Below are positions 54,192-64,000 of a stretch of DNA of 64,000 bases, piece after piece; positions within the stretch are counted from its first letter, which is position 1, and each line of letters begins with the position of its first letter. The DNA is from Bacillota bacterium (GTDB taxonomy: Bacteria > Bacillota_I > Bacilli_A > Izemoplasmatales > Hujiaoplasmataceae). Under the pieces are notes generated by a model, which saw only the letters and a program-made list of their open reading frames with translations, ran no database searches and was not told where the DNA came from. A program made the translations under genes and the position numbers. The stretch is taken from positions 1 through 64,000 of the forward strand of contig JAHIRM010000008.1 of assembly GCA_018818595.1 (NCBI GenBank), in the 5' to 3' direction.

Positions 54192-54202
54192 AATTTCTTT
54201 AT

Positions 54203-56622
54203 TTAGATTACAATATTGATGAGTTTATTTTGTACGACAATTATTTTCTTGATGGTGTCATTCCCAATTAACTCTTTAATTCTTGGCAGATTCAATGCTT
54301 TTGTTTTTATTTCTTCACTATCTGAATCAAAAGCCATTTCTATTCTATCTCTTACTTTACCATTGATATTTACCACAATTTCAATTTTCTTTTCAATTAG
54401 TTTCAACTCATCATAACTTGGCCAATTTACAAATACTAAAGATTCTTTATGATTCAACATCTCCCATAATTCTTCTGTTACGTGAGGTGCAAAAGGATAT
54501 ACTAGTTGAAGTAATGTCTCATAATCTTTTTTCGTAATAGCAGCACTTGAAGTAAAATCATTAGTAAGCGTCATAAGTTTTGCAATGGCGGTATTAAATT
54601 TAAGATTTTCTAAATCTTCTGAAACGCCTTTAATGGTTTTGTGTATATTTATTTCTAATTCAACAGAATAAAAATCATCCTTTGTAACTTTCTCAAATAA
54701 ACGCCACATTTTATCTAAGAACCTACGACATCCTTTTAAGCCATTTTCATTCCAAGGAGTTGCCATTTCATAATCACCGATAAACAAAATATAGGTTCTC
54801 AAAGTATCCGCGCCGTATTCATCAATGATTTCAATTGGATTGATAACATTTCCTTTTGATTTTGACATTTTATCGCCATTTTCACCTAGTATCAAACCTT
54901 GCGCTGTTCTTTTAAGGTATGGCTCTTTAAATGGAATTTCTCCAATATCGTACAAAAAGTGATTCCAAAAACGAGAATAAATTAAATGTCTTGTGACGTG
55001 TTCCATTCCTCCGTTATACCAATCAACTTGACCCCAATATTTCAGTTTTTCTTTGGACGCAAATCTTAAAGGGTTTTGAGGGTCCATATATCTTAAGAAA
55101 TACCAGCTAGATCCAGCCCATTGAGGCATAGTATCCGTTTCTCTTTTTGCTGGTTTATGACAGATAGGACATGTACAATTTACAAACTCTTCAATGTTTG
55201 CTAGTGGGCTTTCTCCTGTATCTGTTGGAAGAAAAGCTTCAACAATTGGCAAACGAACTGGTAAATCTTCATAAGGAACAGGAACGACTCCACAATCATC
55301 ACAATAAATGACAGGAATCGGTTCTCCCCAATATCGTTGTCGATTGAAAGCCCAATCTTTCATTCTAAATTGATCGGTTTTTTCCCCTAGTTTATGTTGT
55401 TCTAGATAATCAATCATTTTGATTAAAGCATTTTCAACTGTCATACCGTTTAAGATACCACTGTTTACAAGAATTCCTGTATCGGTGTCAGTATAGGCTT
55501 CTTTTGAAATGTCTCCACCTTGAATAACTTCTACAATGTCTAAATTGAATTTCTTAGCAAATTCATAATCTCTTTCATCGTGTCCTGGGACTGCCATTAT
55601 TGCACCCGTTCCATAAGTAATCATGACATAATCAGAAATAAAGATTGGGATCTGTTTTAAAGTGAGTGGATTAATGGCACAAATCCCTTTCAATAAAACT
55701 CCTGTTTTATCTTTTATAAGTTGGGTTCGTTCAAATTCTGTTTTCATAATGGATTGATCTTGATATTCTTTTACTTCAATACCATTTTGAATTTTATCTT
55801 TAAGCGTCACTAAAATAGGATGTTCTGGAGAGATAACCATAAAGGTGGCTCCATAAATAGTATCTGGTCTTGTTGTAAAGACCTTTAAGAATTCTGAAGT
55901 CTCATTTACGTTAAAATTGATATAAGCTCCCGTAGACTTTCCAATCCACTTCTCTTGTTCAATATGAATTCGATTATTTGATTCTAGTACATCCAACCCT
56001 TGTAATAGTTTATCAGCATAAGCTGTTATTTTAAGAAACCAAACATCCTTCTCTAATTGAGTTACTTTTGTTCCACAACGATCGCATTCTCCACCTTGTG
56101 ATTCTTCATTGGATAATACCACCTTGCAATCAGGGCAAAAATTAACATATGTTTTACTTTTATAGACTAAATCATGTTCATACATTTTTAAGAAAATCCA
56201 TTGAGTCCATTTATAGTAGGTCTCATCAGTAGTATCTACTATTCTCGAAAAGTCAAAAGAAAATCCTGCGCTTTTTAATTGGCTTGTATACGTCAAAATG
56301 TTTTCATCTGTAACGATTCTTGGATGAATTTGATGCTTGATTGCATAATTTTCTGTTGGCAGTCCAAACGCATCAAATCCGATTGGAAATAATACATTAT
56401 ATCCTTCCATTCTTCTTTTTCGTGAGATAACCTCCAAAGAGGCATAGGCTCTCATGTGTCCAACGTGCATTCCTTGTCCACTAGGATATGGAAATTCAAC
56501 TAATCCATAAAATTTGGGGCGCTCATCAAAATCCACAGCTTGAAATACTTTTTCTTCATACCATTTTTTTGCCATTTTGGTTCTATTTCATTGTGATTAA
56601 AACTGGGTACAAATTGACTCAT
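54203..56622 (-). CDS. leuS: Leucyl-tRNA synthetase, N-terminus split by an apparent frameshift
   Basis: The main open frame (54203-56575) has all class Ia features: YPSGQGMHVGHMRAYAS (HIGH), zinc pairs CPDCKVVL and CDRCGTK, CDDCG and CTCPICHKP, the editing domain (TTRPDTIYGATFMVISPEHP), DKMSKSKGNVI (KMSKS) and VNINGKVRDRI. Its first ATG (56575) has no ribosome site. The true initiation region is ATG 56622 with AAGGAGG eight bases upstream; it encodes MSQFVPSFNHNEIEPKWQK, exactly the usual LeuRS N-terminus, but in another frame that ends after 40 codons. The frames meet at seven A (56564-56570). One more A, or a -1 slip at A-AAA-AAT, joins them. A T-box controls the gene. Confidence 0.93.
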
Positions 56623-56642
56623 ATTGATTCCTCCTTAACAAT

Positions 56643-56672
56643 AAAAAAAATCGTCCTAAGAAAGGACGATTT
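56643..56672 (-). terminator. Terminator of the leuS T-box leader
   Basis: AATCGTCCTTTCTTAGGACGATT followed by TTTTTTT, directly after the T-box sequence. The alternative antiterminator would use the T-box bulge. Confidence 0.9.
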
Positions 56673-56850
56673 AACATCGCGGTACCACCTTTGTTCCAGA
56701 TAAAATCTGGCACTTTCATTCCTTAACGCGGAAACACGAATGAAACTCCCAAGTTGCGTTTCATTAGCTCCCTAGACTAATTCATATACCTTCATTCTTG
56801 GTTTACACCATCCACCAAGTCTCTTTAAATGAATCAATATACTACTATCT
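56643..56850 (-). promoter_or_regulatory. T-box riboswitch upstream of leuS
   Basis: The minus strand has the Stem I region GGTGGATGGTGTAAACC, the conserved T-box AAAGGTGGTACCGCG (near 56690) and a terminator. It senses uncharged tRNA. A plausible specifier is UUA (56778-56780, context GAATTAGTC), which fits leucine; CUA in the same loop is an alternative. It lies directly before leuS. Confidence 0.92.
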
Positions 56851-56872
56851 CTAGTTCATTGCATTTGTAAGT

Positions 56873-56901
56873 ATCATATCATATCTAAATCAAATTATCA
56901 A
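56873..56901 (-). promoter_or_regulatory. Promoter of the T-box/leuS transcript
   Basis: TTGATA (56896-56901), 17-nt spacer, TATGAT (56873-56878), just after the stop of the DUF1189-like gene. Confidence 0.65.
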
Positions 56902-56909
56902 TAACATTT

Positions 56910-57764
56910 TTAGTCTTTTTCATCTTTTGAATCTTCTGTAACATCTAAATTATCTTCAGTTTCTTCCTCTTCCACATCCGTTACAGTATAACTAGAATCT
57001 ATTATATTATCATCTTGTTCTTGTTGTTGATTTTGAAGATGCAAAAAGGTTGTCGTAAACAGCTCTCTTTGTAAAATGTAAAGAGAACGATATCCTATTA
57101 TCATTAACACAAAAAATAATACATTGTTTATGGGAATAATATTGTAAAATGTCATTAAGATTGCAATCGGAGTAATCGCAAATATTACAAGAATATAGAG
57201 CTTTTTAAAACGAATAAATTTCTTTAGTCTTAAGAAAGGAATTGTTGAAACCAAAGATACAAATAACAATAAAATGAGATTCGTTAAAAACCCAACAAGA
57301 ATACTCGTAACAAGTAAAGCAGTTTTAAAAGTTGAAAAAAACTGGTCAAATGTATTTGATTGAGATAGTGTAGTTAAATTTGGAAACGTAATTCGCTGAG
57401 TAGATGAAGAAAATAAAGTAACACTATTTCCTTGAAACACCAAACTTGAATCACCAATAAATACTATATCTTGAAATTGATCTGTTTCATTTAAAAAATA
57501 GATTGAAATACCATATAAATTATACTCCGTTTGAAAATCAAAATCAGAAGATAAACACTCAACTCCAGTAGAGGATAATTCACAACCAGTTGTATCAGAT
57601 GTAATCACTGAATTTCCATCATAACCTATATAAAAAGCAATATATCCAATCGTCATAAATAAAGCTAAAATCAGGAAGTATAAAAAAGCGTACCATCCTG
57701 ATTTATTACGATATTGAAGGATTTTTTTTGGTTCAAATAAACTATCTTTCATTATATTGTACAT
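56910..57764 (-). CDS. DUF1189-like membrane protein
   Basis: A 284-residue protein. It opens MKDSLFEPKKILQYRNKSGW, typical of DUF1189 (K.ly.Pk.i...r..g), followed by one helix, an extracellular domain of about 100 residues with several S/T-rich strands, then four helices and a long acidic, low-complexity C-terminal tail (EEEETEDNLDVTEDSKDEKD). The function is unknown. It is divergent from the radical SAM gene. The start has AGGTGATG upstream. Confidence 0.7.
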   Translation of the reverse strand: MYNIMKDSLFEPKKILQYRNKSGWYAFLYFLILALFMTIGYIAFYIGYDGNSVITSDTTGCELSSTGVECLSSDFDFQTEYNLYGISIYFLNETDQFQDIVFIGDSSLVFQGNSVTLFSSSTQRITFPNLTTLSQSNTFDQFFSTFKTALLVTSILVGFLTNLILLLFVSLVSTIPFLRLKKFIRFKKLYILVIFAITPIAILMTFYNIIPINNVLFFVLMIIGYRSLYILQRELFTTTFLHLQNQQQEQDDNIIDSSYTVTDVEEEETEDNLDVTEDSKDEKD

Positions 57765-57860
57765 TTTTCATCACCTAGCTTATTCTATTATAACATTAAT
57801 TCAATTTTATGAAAACCATTAAACATTATATTGTGCTATAATGAAGATTAGGTGAAGATT

Positions 57861-58790
57861 ATGAACTTTAAAATAAAAGAAAAACCTTATTATACTGTAA
57901 ATGATTTTTATCAAGAAACATTTCATTCAAAAGTGTTTAAAATCTCTTTAAATGGAAATTTCACTTGCCCTAATCGTGATGGAACAATCTCTTATAAAGG
58001 CTGTCTTTATTGCTCTGAAAAAGGTTCAGGAGAATTTACAGGTGACCTTAATTTTTCATTAAAAGATCAATATCAAGAAATGCTTTCTATGATGAAACGC
58101 AAATGGCCTATTGGAAAAACAATTGCATATTTTCAGTCTTTTACAAATACTTACGCTCCTCTTGATAAATTAAAACGTTTATTTGAAGAGGCTCTTACTT
58201 TAGATAAAGATCTAATCGGAATCAGTATTGCAACAAGGCCGGATTGTCTACCTGATGATGTGATAGAATACCTAAGTGAATTGAATCAAAAAACGTTTTT
58301 GACGGTTGAACTTGGACTACAAACCATTCATGAGAAAACATCTATTTTAATTAATCGAGGCCATTCTCTTCAAGCGTTTCAAGATGCAGTTTCAAAGTTA
58401 AGAGCTCACAACATTCATGTTGTATGTCACATCATTAATGGATTGCCAAATGAAACCAAAGAAATGATGTTAGATACCATACATTTCCTTAATTCTTTAG
58501 ATATTCAAGGAATAAAAATACACATGCTCTATCTTCTTAAGAATACTCCTCTTGAAGATTATTATAACTTAAATCCCTTTCCGATATTAAGTTTAAAAGA
58601 ATACGTAGATGTTGTAACAAATCAAATTGAACAGTTACGTCCCGATATCATTATTTATCGGTTGACAGGTGATGCTTTAAAAAGTGATTTAATTGAACCA
58701 AAATGGTCTTTAAAGAAGTTTGTGGTCACAAATGAAATCGATAAACAATTACGAATAAATAAAACATATCAAGGTATCAATTATAAATAA
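57861..58790 (+). CDS. Radical SAM protein, TIGR01212/YtqA type
   Basis: A 309-residue protein: FKIKEKPYYTVNDFYQETFH, the cluster motif CPNRDGTISYKGCLYC, IAYFQSFTNTYAPLDKLK, VELGLQTIHEKTSILINRGH and GIKIHMLYLLKNTPLEDYYN. The spacing C-x12-C-x2-C is that of the TIGR01212 (YtqA/YhcC) radical SAM family rather than the common Cx3Cx2C. The substrate is unknown; homologues are suspected tRNA-modifying enzymes. ATG 57861 follows AGGTGA by five bases; a GTG nine bases earlier overlaps it. An extended -10 (TGCTATAAT) lies upstream. Confidence 0.9.
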   Translation: MNFKIKEKPYYTVNDFYQETFHSKVFKISLNGNFTCPNRDGTISYKGCLYCSEKGSGEFTGDLNFSLKDQYQEMLSMMKRKWPIGKTIAYFQSFTNTYAPLDKLKRLFEEALTLDKDLIGISIATRPDCLPDDVIEYLSELNQKTFLTVELGLQTIHEKTSILINRGHSLQAFQDAVSKLRAHNIHVVCHIINGLPNETKEMMLDTIHFLNSLDIQGIKIHMLYLLKNTPLEDYYNLNPFPILSLKEYVDVVTNQIEQLRPDIIIYRLTGDALKSDLIEPKWSLKKFVVTNEIDKQLRINKTYQGINYK

Positions 58791-58799
58791 TAAAGAAAA

Positions 58800-58836
58800 G
58801 AATTCAACCGATAAAGTTGAATTCTCTTATTTTTAG
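58800..58836. terminator. Bidirectional terminator between convergent genes
   Basis: GAATTCAAC-CGATAAA-GTTGAATTC with T runs toward the plus gene's 3' side and A runs serving the opposite gene. Confidence 0.85.
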
Positions 58837-59300
58837 GAAGTAAAAACATCCCATTTTTTCATTTTCATTATTTTAGAATAAATATTAAAAGGAAACATCA
58901 ATATTTTTTGGTTAAAGATTAATACTTTACTATCTCTAATTCTTCTTAATTCTTGAAGATTTTCGTATGTTTCAGCTAAGTAGCTGTCTGCTTCCTCTTT
59001 TGAATTTAATGATAAAAAAGTAAAGTCAACTAAAGTCAGTAATTTCTTTTTTTCTTCATAATTTAATTCTTTAATGATAACATTATCGTACGCTTTAAGC
59101 GATTCATCTTTGACAACTTTTGAAATCAGATTCAATGATTTTCTTAATTCAATATCAAATTTTGAATGTGCTTTGAAAACATCCTTATAAGAATAGATTA
59201 AAGATCTAACTATTAAAAACGAAGCTACAACAATACTTCCAATAAGAAATAATATGATTAATGAAACTTCAATTACTATTGTCCAATCTGTTAAAAACAT
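58833..59300 (-). CDS. LemA-like membrane-anchored helical protein
   Basis: A 155-residue protein with one N-terminal transmembrane helix (VIEVSLIILFLIGSIVVASF) and a helical remainder ending RIRDSKVLIFNQKILMFPFN with IYSKIMKMKKWDVF. The pattern FN..I..FP.NI...I...K matches the end of LemA proteins, but the central LDxxx(R/K)xxLIPNL motif is not clear. It is shorter than typical LemA (about 185). The start is ATG 59300 with AGGTGA upstream. It lies 14 bp after metK. Confidence 0.6.
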   Translation of the reverse strand: MFLTDWTIVIEVSLIILFLIGSIVVASFLIVRSLIYSYKDVFKAHSKFDIELRKSLNLISKVVKDESLKAYDNVIIKELNYEEKKKLLTLVDFTFLSLNSKEEADSYLAETYENLQELRRIRDSKVLIFNQKILMFPFNIYSKIMKMKKWDVFTS

Positions 59301-59314
59301 AATTATCACCTAAT

Positions 59315-60469
59315 TTATTTAAGATATTGTTCTAAAATCTTTACTTTATCTAGTTTTTCCCATGGTAAATCTAAATCCGTTCTTCCAAAATGTCCATACG
59401 TTGCAACTTGTCGGTAAATGGGACGCTTTAAGTTTAACATTTCAATGATGGATTTAGGTCTTAAATCAAAATGTTTTGTAATGATATGAATGATTTCGTC
59501 TTCTGGTATTTTGCTTGTTCCAAAGGTGTTAACTCCAATACTTGTAGGTTTTGCAACTCCTATTGCATAAGAAACCTGCACCTCTATTTCTTTTGCAATT
59601 CCAGAAGCTACTATGTTTTTTGCAACATATCGACATGCATAAGCCGCACTTCGGTCTACTTTCGATGGGTCTTTTCCAGAAAAGGCTCCGCCACCATGGT
59701 GTGCTCTTCCTCCGTAAGTATCTACAATAATTTTTCTTCCAGTTAATCCTGAATCTCCTGAAGGTCCTCCAATGACAAATCTTCCGGTAGGATTAATTAA
59801 AATTTCAGTGTTTTTATCTATATATTTATTGGGGATAATCGGTTTAATAACAAATTCAATCATGTCTTGTCTAATCTTATCTTGAGAGACTTCAGGTGAA
59901 TGTTGAGTTGAAATTAGAATCTTATCAAAACGAATCAAAATTCCTTCATCATTAAATTCTCCAGTCACTTGGGTTTTCCCATCTGGTCGAAGATAATTTA
60001 ATTGTCCATTCTTTCTTACTTGAGCTAATTTTCTTGCAAGTTTATTCGCATAAACATGAGTGATTGGCATATATTCTTCTGTTTCGTCTGTTGCATAACC
60101 AAACATCATTCCTTGATCTCCTGCACCTTGTTCATGAGTTTCGTTTTGATCGACACCTAATGCAATGTCTGGAGATTGATTATTGATTGCGACTAATACG
60201 GCCAAATTATCTGCATCAAACCCATATTTACCTCTATCATATCCTATTTCAGTCACTGTATCTCTTACAATTTTTTGAATATCAACATAAGTAGTTGTTG
60301 TTATTTCTCCTGCGACTAATACAAGCCCTGTTGTAACAAGCGTTTCACAAGCGACTCTTGCATTTGGATCGTCTGTCAATATAGCATCTAAAATAGCATC
60401 ACTTATTTGGTCACAAATTTTATCTGGATGTCCTTCAGTTACGGACTCCGATGTAAAAAATCGGTACAT
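59315..60469 (-). CDS. metK: S-adenosylmethionine synthetase
   Basis: A 384-residue enzyme making SAM from methionine and ATP. Signatures are complete: [80 protein letters not shown] and the C-terminal [11 protein letters not shown]. The protein is cytosolic and of normal length. Only 11 bp separate it from the HD-GYP-like gene upstream, so it probably has no promoter of its own. No SAM riboswitch was found there. Confidence 0.97.
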   Translation of the reverse strand: MYRFFTSESVTEGHPDKICDQISDAILDAILTDDPNARVACETLVTTGLVLVAGEITTTTYVDIQKIVRDTVTEIGYDRGKYGFDADNLAVLVAINNQSPDIALGVDQNETHEQGAGDQGMMFGYATDETEEYMPITHVYANKLARKLAQVRKNGQLNYLRPDGKTQVTGEFNDEGILIRFDKILISTQHSPEVSQDKIRQDMIEFVIKPIIPNKYIDKNTEILINPTGRFVIGGPSGDSGLTGRKIIVDTYGGRAHHGGGAFSGKDPSKVDRSAAYACRYVAKNIVASGIAKEIEVQVSYAIGVAKPTSIGVNTFGTSKIPEDEIIHIITKHFDLRPKSIIEMLNLKRPIYRQVATYGHFGRTDLDLPWEKLDKVKILEQYLK

Positions 60470-60480
60470 GTTAAAATCTC

Positions 60481-62082
60481 CTATTCTTGAATTAATTTAT
60501 AATATATCGACTCAAAATCATCACTATATTTTACAAAACGATCAATGATCTGAGGATCAAAATAAGGATAAAATTCTAGTTGAATTAAATCAATAGCTCT
60601 TGAATGCTTTAATTCTCTTTTGTAGTTTCTTGGTTGTCTTAAGATATCATAAATTTGACATAACAAAATCACTTGTGATTCTCGATTGTTTTGAATTCCA
60701 TTCATATCTTTTATAAAATCAGCATCTGCTGTTTTTTCAAAGTGTGCTCTTACAATGTCTTCACCTTTTTTGTCTAATTGAAGACGTTTAATAATAACAG
60801 ACCCAATAATTGTTTTTTCACGAATTTTACGAAAATCGTTTTCTTCTAACACTTCTTTATCATCATATCCAGAAAGAGAAAGCACATCTTTTTTATCGAT
60901 ATGAATGGTAGAAAAATCAAATATTTCTCGGCATAATTTTGGAGAATAACCAAGGAAATTTCCAAGTTTTCCAGACATTTCAGCGACTCTTCTTGCAGAT
61001 TCCGTTTCCATTTTTTCTTGATGATCTTCGCCATGACTTCGATAAACACTAATGACATCAAACACATCAGCTACCACGGCTTTAAAATCTTTTTCCATAG
61101 CTCTTCGTTTTACTAACTCTTCTTTTCGTTTGTTGTTCATATCTTCTGAAATTTTCGAAGTGGAGTATAAAGCAATCATAAAAATGGCAAGAACTAATGT
61201 CCTTAAAATAATATCGGTAAGTATTGGACCTTTTAAATAAGCCCAAAGAGTAGTTATGTCAGTGGCGTAGTCCATGAGTGGGTACAAAATAGTCACGTGG
61301 ATAATTGTCATTGCAATAATTGAAACTTTAAAAATCAATTTCAATAATTTAGAGTCTTGATACAACGCGAGTACTACTAAAGCAAAATAGATTAAAGAAT
61401 ATCCTGCTTGAGTGATGCTAAAGAATCCTTCTGCAGGATTTCCTCCAAGCGTTACTTTCAATTTAATATAAACCGCAATAGCCATCATTAAGATATAAAT
61501 TCCGGAAATATATTCTCCCATTTGTTGTTTTTGAAGCGTTTTCGGTTCTTCAAAAATAATTTTCTTAATGAGTTGATTTGTAAAAAACATTACTAAAAAG
61601 ATAATAAATGCAACAATTAAATTAAGTTTTAGATTGACGCCTTCATAACCTATCAATGTAAACGATAAGAATACGATATTGGTTACCAATATAATGTTTT
61701 TGATTACTAAATTTTTTCGATATAAAACGGAGGTTTCATCCAAAATGTCCACTCCGGCTTCAAAACTAAATTGATTGATAAAAAATAAAGTAATTTTATT
61801 CCAAAATTTGGATACTTTATTTTTTCCTTCAACTTCATACTGCTTTAAATTAACGCTGACTTTTTTTTCATCAAAACGATTTTTAAAAGAGGTTATCCGA
61901 AAAAAATCGACAAGTTTATCTAATCCCGATTTTTTCTTTGGTGCTTTTTCTTGAGCAACCGTTTCAAAATATAAATCTATTTTTTTGTTTTCCTCTTTTT
62001 TTAAATCTTTTGGGTTTTTCTTTTTTTGTGAATTATCATTCTTACGAAAAAATTCATCAAGAGTTTTTTCACGATTGTCCAA
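60481..62082 (-). CDS. Membrane protein with a degenerate HD-GYP-like domain
   Basis: A 533-residue protein. The N-terminal 120 residues are charged and cytosolic, followed by six or so transmembrane helices (about 130-320) and a coiled segment ([19 protein letters not shown]), then an HD-GYP-like domain from about 340. The domain keeps the family order ([18 protein letters not shown], then [27 protein letters not shown] and [19 protein letters not shown]), but the HD pair is altered (HID) and the second HH is gone, with no GYP. Cyclic-di-nucleotide hydrolysis is therefore unlikely; a sensor role is inferred. It precedes metK by 11 bp. Confidence 0.65.
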   Translation of the reverse strand: MDNREKTLDEFFRKNDNSQKKKNPKDLKKEENKKIDLYFETVAQEKAPKKKSGLDKLVDFFRITSFKNRFDEKKVSVNLKQYEVEGKNKVSKFWNKITLFFINQFSFEAGVDILDETSVLYRKNLVIKNIILVTNIVFLSFTLIGYEGVNLKLNLIVAFIIFLVMFFTNQLIKKIIFEEPKTLQKQQMGEYISGIYILMMAIAVYIKLKVTLGGNPAEGFFSITQAGYSLIYFALVVLALYQDSKLLKLIFKVSIIAMTIIHVTILYPLMDYATDITTLWAYLKGPILTDIILRTLVLAIFMIALYSTSKISEDMNNKRKEELVKRRAMEKDFKAVVADVFDVISVYRSHGEDHQEKMETESARRVAEMSGKLGNFLGYSPKLCREIFDFSTIHIDKKDVLSLSGYDDKEVLEENDFRKIREKTIIGSVIIKRLQLDKKGEDIVRAHFEKTADADFIKDMNGIQNNRESQVILLCQIYDILRQPRNYKRELKHSRAIDLIQLEFYPYFDPQIIDRFVKYSDDFESIYYKLIQE

Positions 62083-62117
62083 AAATCACACCTCCTTTAC
62101 CTTTTGATTTTATCTAT

Positions 62118-62678
62118 TTAAAATAATTTGGGTTGTTCAATAATGCTTGGATCTTTTCTTGCTTCAATTTCATTTTCAATTTGTGCGACTCTTGTGGATG
62201 CAGCTGCAGCTAAAGCTCCAACAATATCATCTAAAAATGTATGACAAGCTTGCTTGTCTTCTTTTCCGGCATCATTTAATCTTGCCACAACTCCTGGTTT
62301 ATTGACATCGATATCTCCAAAATTGGTTTTTCCAATTGTTCCATAGAGTCCAGCTAATTCTAATCCGAATAATTCATCTATCCCAAACATGCCTAAATCA
62401 GATGCTAAAATCGACTGAATAGGCCCTTTAAAAGCTCCTTCTTCAGTAAGTCGATCAATTTCTGCTCCTAATTGAAGCAAATGAAAGACGTCTCTTAAGG
62501 AAAGGATTTTTTCTACCGATTCAAGACATTCTTGAAAAGAGATTTCTTTATTCCATTTTGATTGTTGGCGATATGCAACATCCGCTATTTCTTCAATTGA
62601 AACTCCACGTTCGAGTAATTTGTCTACATTCATTTGAAACATTTCATCTCGAGAAAATAAGTTTTTTTGACGATTCAT
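62118..62678 (-). CDS. YutG/PgpA-like phosphatidylglycerophosphatase A family protein
   Basis: A 186-residue protein. The order DLGMFGIDELFGLELAGLYG, then GTIGKTNFGDIDVNKPGVVA, CHTFLDDIVGALAAAASTRV matches YutG of Bacillus, a soluble member of the PgpA family; GTIG..N.G and TFLDDIVGA are the conserved residues. It lacks the membrane helices of E. coli PgpA, so phosphatase action on PGP is uncertain. ATG 62678 follows GAGGTG by five bases. A possible promoter lies 40 bp upstream (extended -10 at 62719-62724). Confidence 0.85.
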   Translation of the reverse strand: MNRQKNLFSRDEMFQMNVDKLLERGVSIEEIADVAYRQQSKWNKEISFQECLESVEKILSLRDVFHLLQLGAEIDRLTEEGAFKGPIQSILASDLGMFGIDELFGLELAGLYGTIGKTNFGDIDVNKPGVVARLNDAGKEDKQACHTFLDDIVGALAAAASTRVAQIENEIEARKDPSIIEQPKLF

Positions 62679-62718
62679 TGTTTCACCTCTCAAAAAATAT
62701 GTGCGATACTAACTAATT

Positions 62719-62724
62719 ATTATA
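62719..62724 (-). promoter_or_regulatory. Extended -10 promoter of the YutG-like gene
   Basis: TGGTATAAT with a weak TTAAAA 17 bases upstream. A CACATAAATGTG palindrome lies in the spacer and may be an operator. Confidence 0.5.
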
Positions 62725-62750
62725 CCACATTTATGTGATGTTTTTAAGCG

Positions 62751-63689
62751 CTATTTTAAAATCTTTCCTTCGATGAAAAGCGATTTCCCGATGCCATTCA
62801 TAAAAGAAGATATATCCATAACTTTTTTCCCTTGAAGTTGTACTTTCTCTAAAGAAATAACTCCATCTCCTGTATTAATATATACATTTGATTTATCTGC
62901 TTTAATGATTTGCCCTGGGACAAAAGATTTTGAAACCTGTGGGTTAGGTACAATTTTGATTGAATGCGTTTTTAATATATACTCATCTATCATAACGAAA
63001 GTTAAAGGCCACGGATGAAATCCTCTAACATGATTGTAAATTTCTTTTGCGCTTAGGTTTAAATTTAAATGTTCTTCTTCTGGCTTAATGTTGTAAGCAA
63101 ACGTCACCAAAGATTCTTTTTGCTCAATTGGAGTGATCTGATTGTTTAGTATCAAAGGTATTGTTTCAAGTAATAATTCTTTCCCCATTATAGATAATTT
63201 AGTTTGCAGTGTCCCCACATCATCTGTATCTAAAATTGCCGTTTCTCTTTGAGATAAAATCATCCCAGAATCCATTTTTTTTGCCATATACATAACGGTT
63301 ACTCCAGAGAAAGTTTCTCCTAGTTGAATGGCTTTGTGCATAGGTGCTCCTCCTCTAAACTTAGGTAGCAAGGAAGCGTGTACATTGATGGCATGATATC
63401 TAGGATACTCCAAAATAATTGAAGGTATCATTTGCCCATATGCACAAACAATAATCATATCAGGTTTTTCTTCTAATACTCTTTTATAATCCTTCTTGAT
63501 ACTTTCTGGTTGAAAAAGAGGTATGTTTAAACGAATAGCCGCTTTTTTAATGGGTAAATATTTCAGCGTTTGTTTTCTTCCAAAGGGGCGATCTGGTTGA
63601 GTAACAACTAAAGATACCTCATATTTTTCCTTTAATCCTTCTAGAATTGGAACAGCAAATTCCATTGTTCCCATAAATACAATTTTCAT
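62751..63689 (-). CDS. fmt: Methionyl-tRNA formyltransferase
   Basis: A 312-residue enzyme that formylates initiator Met-tRNA. Segments: MKIVFMGTMEFAVPILEGL, VTQPDRPFGRKQTLKYLPIK, INVHASLLPKFRGGAPMHKA (catalytic Asn-His), GVTVMYMAKKMDSGMILSQR (Asp) and the C-terminal OB domain (VRGFHPWPLTFVMID; GVISLEKVQLQGKKVM). The length is normal. It follows priA by eight bases, the order found in many Bacillota. Confidence 0.97.
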   Translation of the reverse strand: MKIVFMGTMEFAVPILEGLKEKYEVSLVVTQPDRPFGRKQTLKYLPIKKAAIRLNIPLFQPESIKKDYKRVLEEKPDMIIVCAYGQMIPSIILEYPRYHAINVHASLLPKFRGGAPMHKAIQLGETFSGVTVMYMAKKMDSGMILSQRETAILDTDDVGTLQTKLSIMGKELLLETIPLILNNQITPIEQKESLVTFAYNIKPEEEHLNLNLSAKEIYNHVRGFHPWPLTFVMIDEYILKTHSIKIVPNPQVSKSFVPGQIIKADKSNVYINTGDGVISLEKVQLQGKKVMDISSFMNGIGKSLFIEGKILK

Positions 63690-63697
63690 TTTTTCAC

Positions 63698-64000
63698 CTA
63701 CCCTAAAGTTGGACTTTTATCTATACTTACAAATATAGTATCCGTGTCATACTTCTCTTTTGTTTCAAATAACAACAAATCAAGATTTGGTTCCTTTTTG
63801 TATTTAATAACAATTTGACAACTATAACGATTTTTAATTTTTGCGATTAGTGGTAATGCTGGTCCTAGTACAATAGCTTCATTTGACAAATGAGTTCGAA
63901 GATTGCGTACGATTTCTTTTCCTGCAATAAATAAATCTCTAATAAATTCTCCAGTTAATAAAACTTGAACAAGAAAATAAAAAGGAACATATTTTGCAAG
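63698..64000 (-). CDS. priA: Primosomal protein N' (PriA), C-terminal part
   Basis: The frame is open to the right edge of the window, so only the last 100 residues are seen: LAKYVPFYFLVQVLLTGEFI, then AGKEIVRNLRTHLSNEAIVL and GPALPLIAKIKNRYSCQIVI. This matches the C-terminal domain of PriA (GPxxxxIxxxxxxYRxxIxIK). PriA restarts stalled forks. It is the upstream neighbour of fmt, the usual arrangement. Confidence 0.85.
   Translation of the reverse strand, partial: LAKYVPFYFLVQVLLTGEFIRDLFIAGKEIVRNLRTHLSNEAIVLGPALPLIAKIKNRYSCQIVIKYKKEPNLDLLLFETKEKYDTDTIFVSIDKSPTLG

Noticed and set aside
60470-60480. SAM riboswitch before metK
   Set aside because: Only 11 bp separate metK from the upstream gene, with no room for an aptamer.

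Overview
The window is AT-rich, gene-dense bacterial chromosome, with almost every gene on the minus strand (plus-strand genes only at about 27.1-29.2, 34.9-35.7 and 57.9-58.8 kb). TGA is a normal stop codon (for example at 213 and 2169) and an intact RF2 gene is present, so the standard bacterial code applies, not the Mycoplasma code. The comFA-comFC-hpf-secA-prfB-yitT order is typical of Bacillota. Small genes, many lipoproteins, low GC and ECF transporter subunits suggest a free-living Mollicutes relative such as Izemoplasmatales, Haloplasma or Acholeplasma. That placement is inference.

Layout. About 1-20 kb is an accessory, surface and signalling region. It holds a PadR/HAAS pair, a BlaI-type repressor fused to a peptidase-like domain next to an S41 lipoprotein peptidase, two BspA-like repeat surface proteins flanking two paralogous excisionase-type HTH genes, a GNAT cluster with one decayed member, lipoproteins of unknown function, and a large surface 5'-nucleotidase with an ETTTQT repeat linker. 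A 40-codon gene missed by length cut-offs sits directly upstream of, and is coupled to, the larger BspA-like gene.

About 20-38 kb is housekeeping: secG-rnr-smpB-ssrA (tmRNA), gpmI-eno, a GH13 enzyme, ung, a phosphohexomutase, a nitroreductase, a PfkB kinase, a GDPD, and an FMN-riboswitch-controlled riboflavin transporter. About 38-46 kb is a glycogen operon, glgB-glgC-glgDA-glgP, in which GlgD and glycogen synthase GlgA are one polypeptide. With the phosphohexomutase and the GH13 enzyme this gives storage and mobilisation of intracellular alpha-glucan.

About 46-64 kb contains recX, yitT, prfB, secA, hpf, a shortened comFC, comFA, a T-box-regulated leuS whose N-terminus is split by an apparent -1 frameshift at an A7 run, a radical SAM gene, metK, a degenerate HD-GYP membrane protein, a YutG/PgpA-like gene, fmt, and the C-terminal part of priA. 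No tRNA, rRNA, CRISPR array, insertion sequence or prophage was seen.
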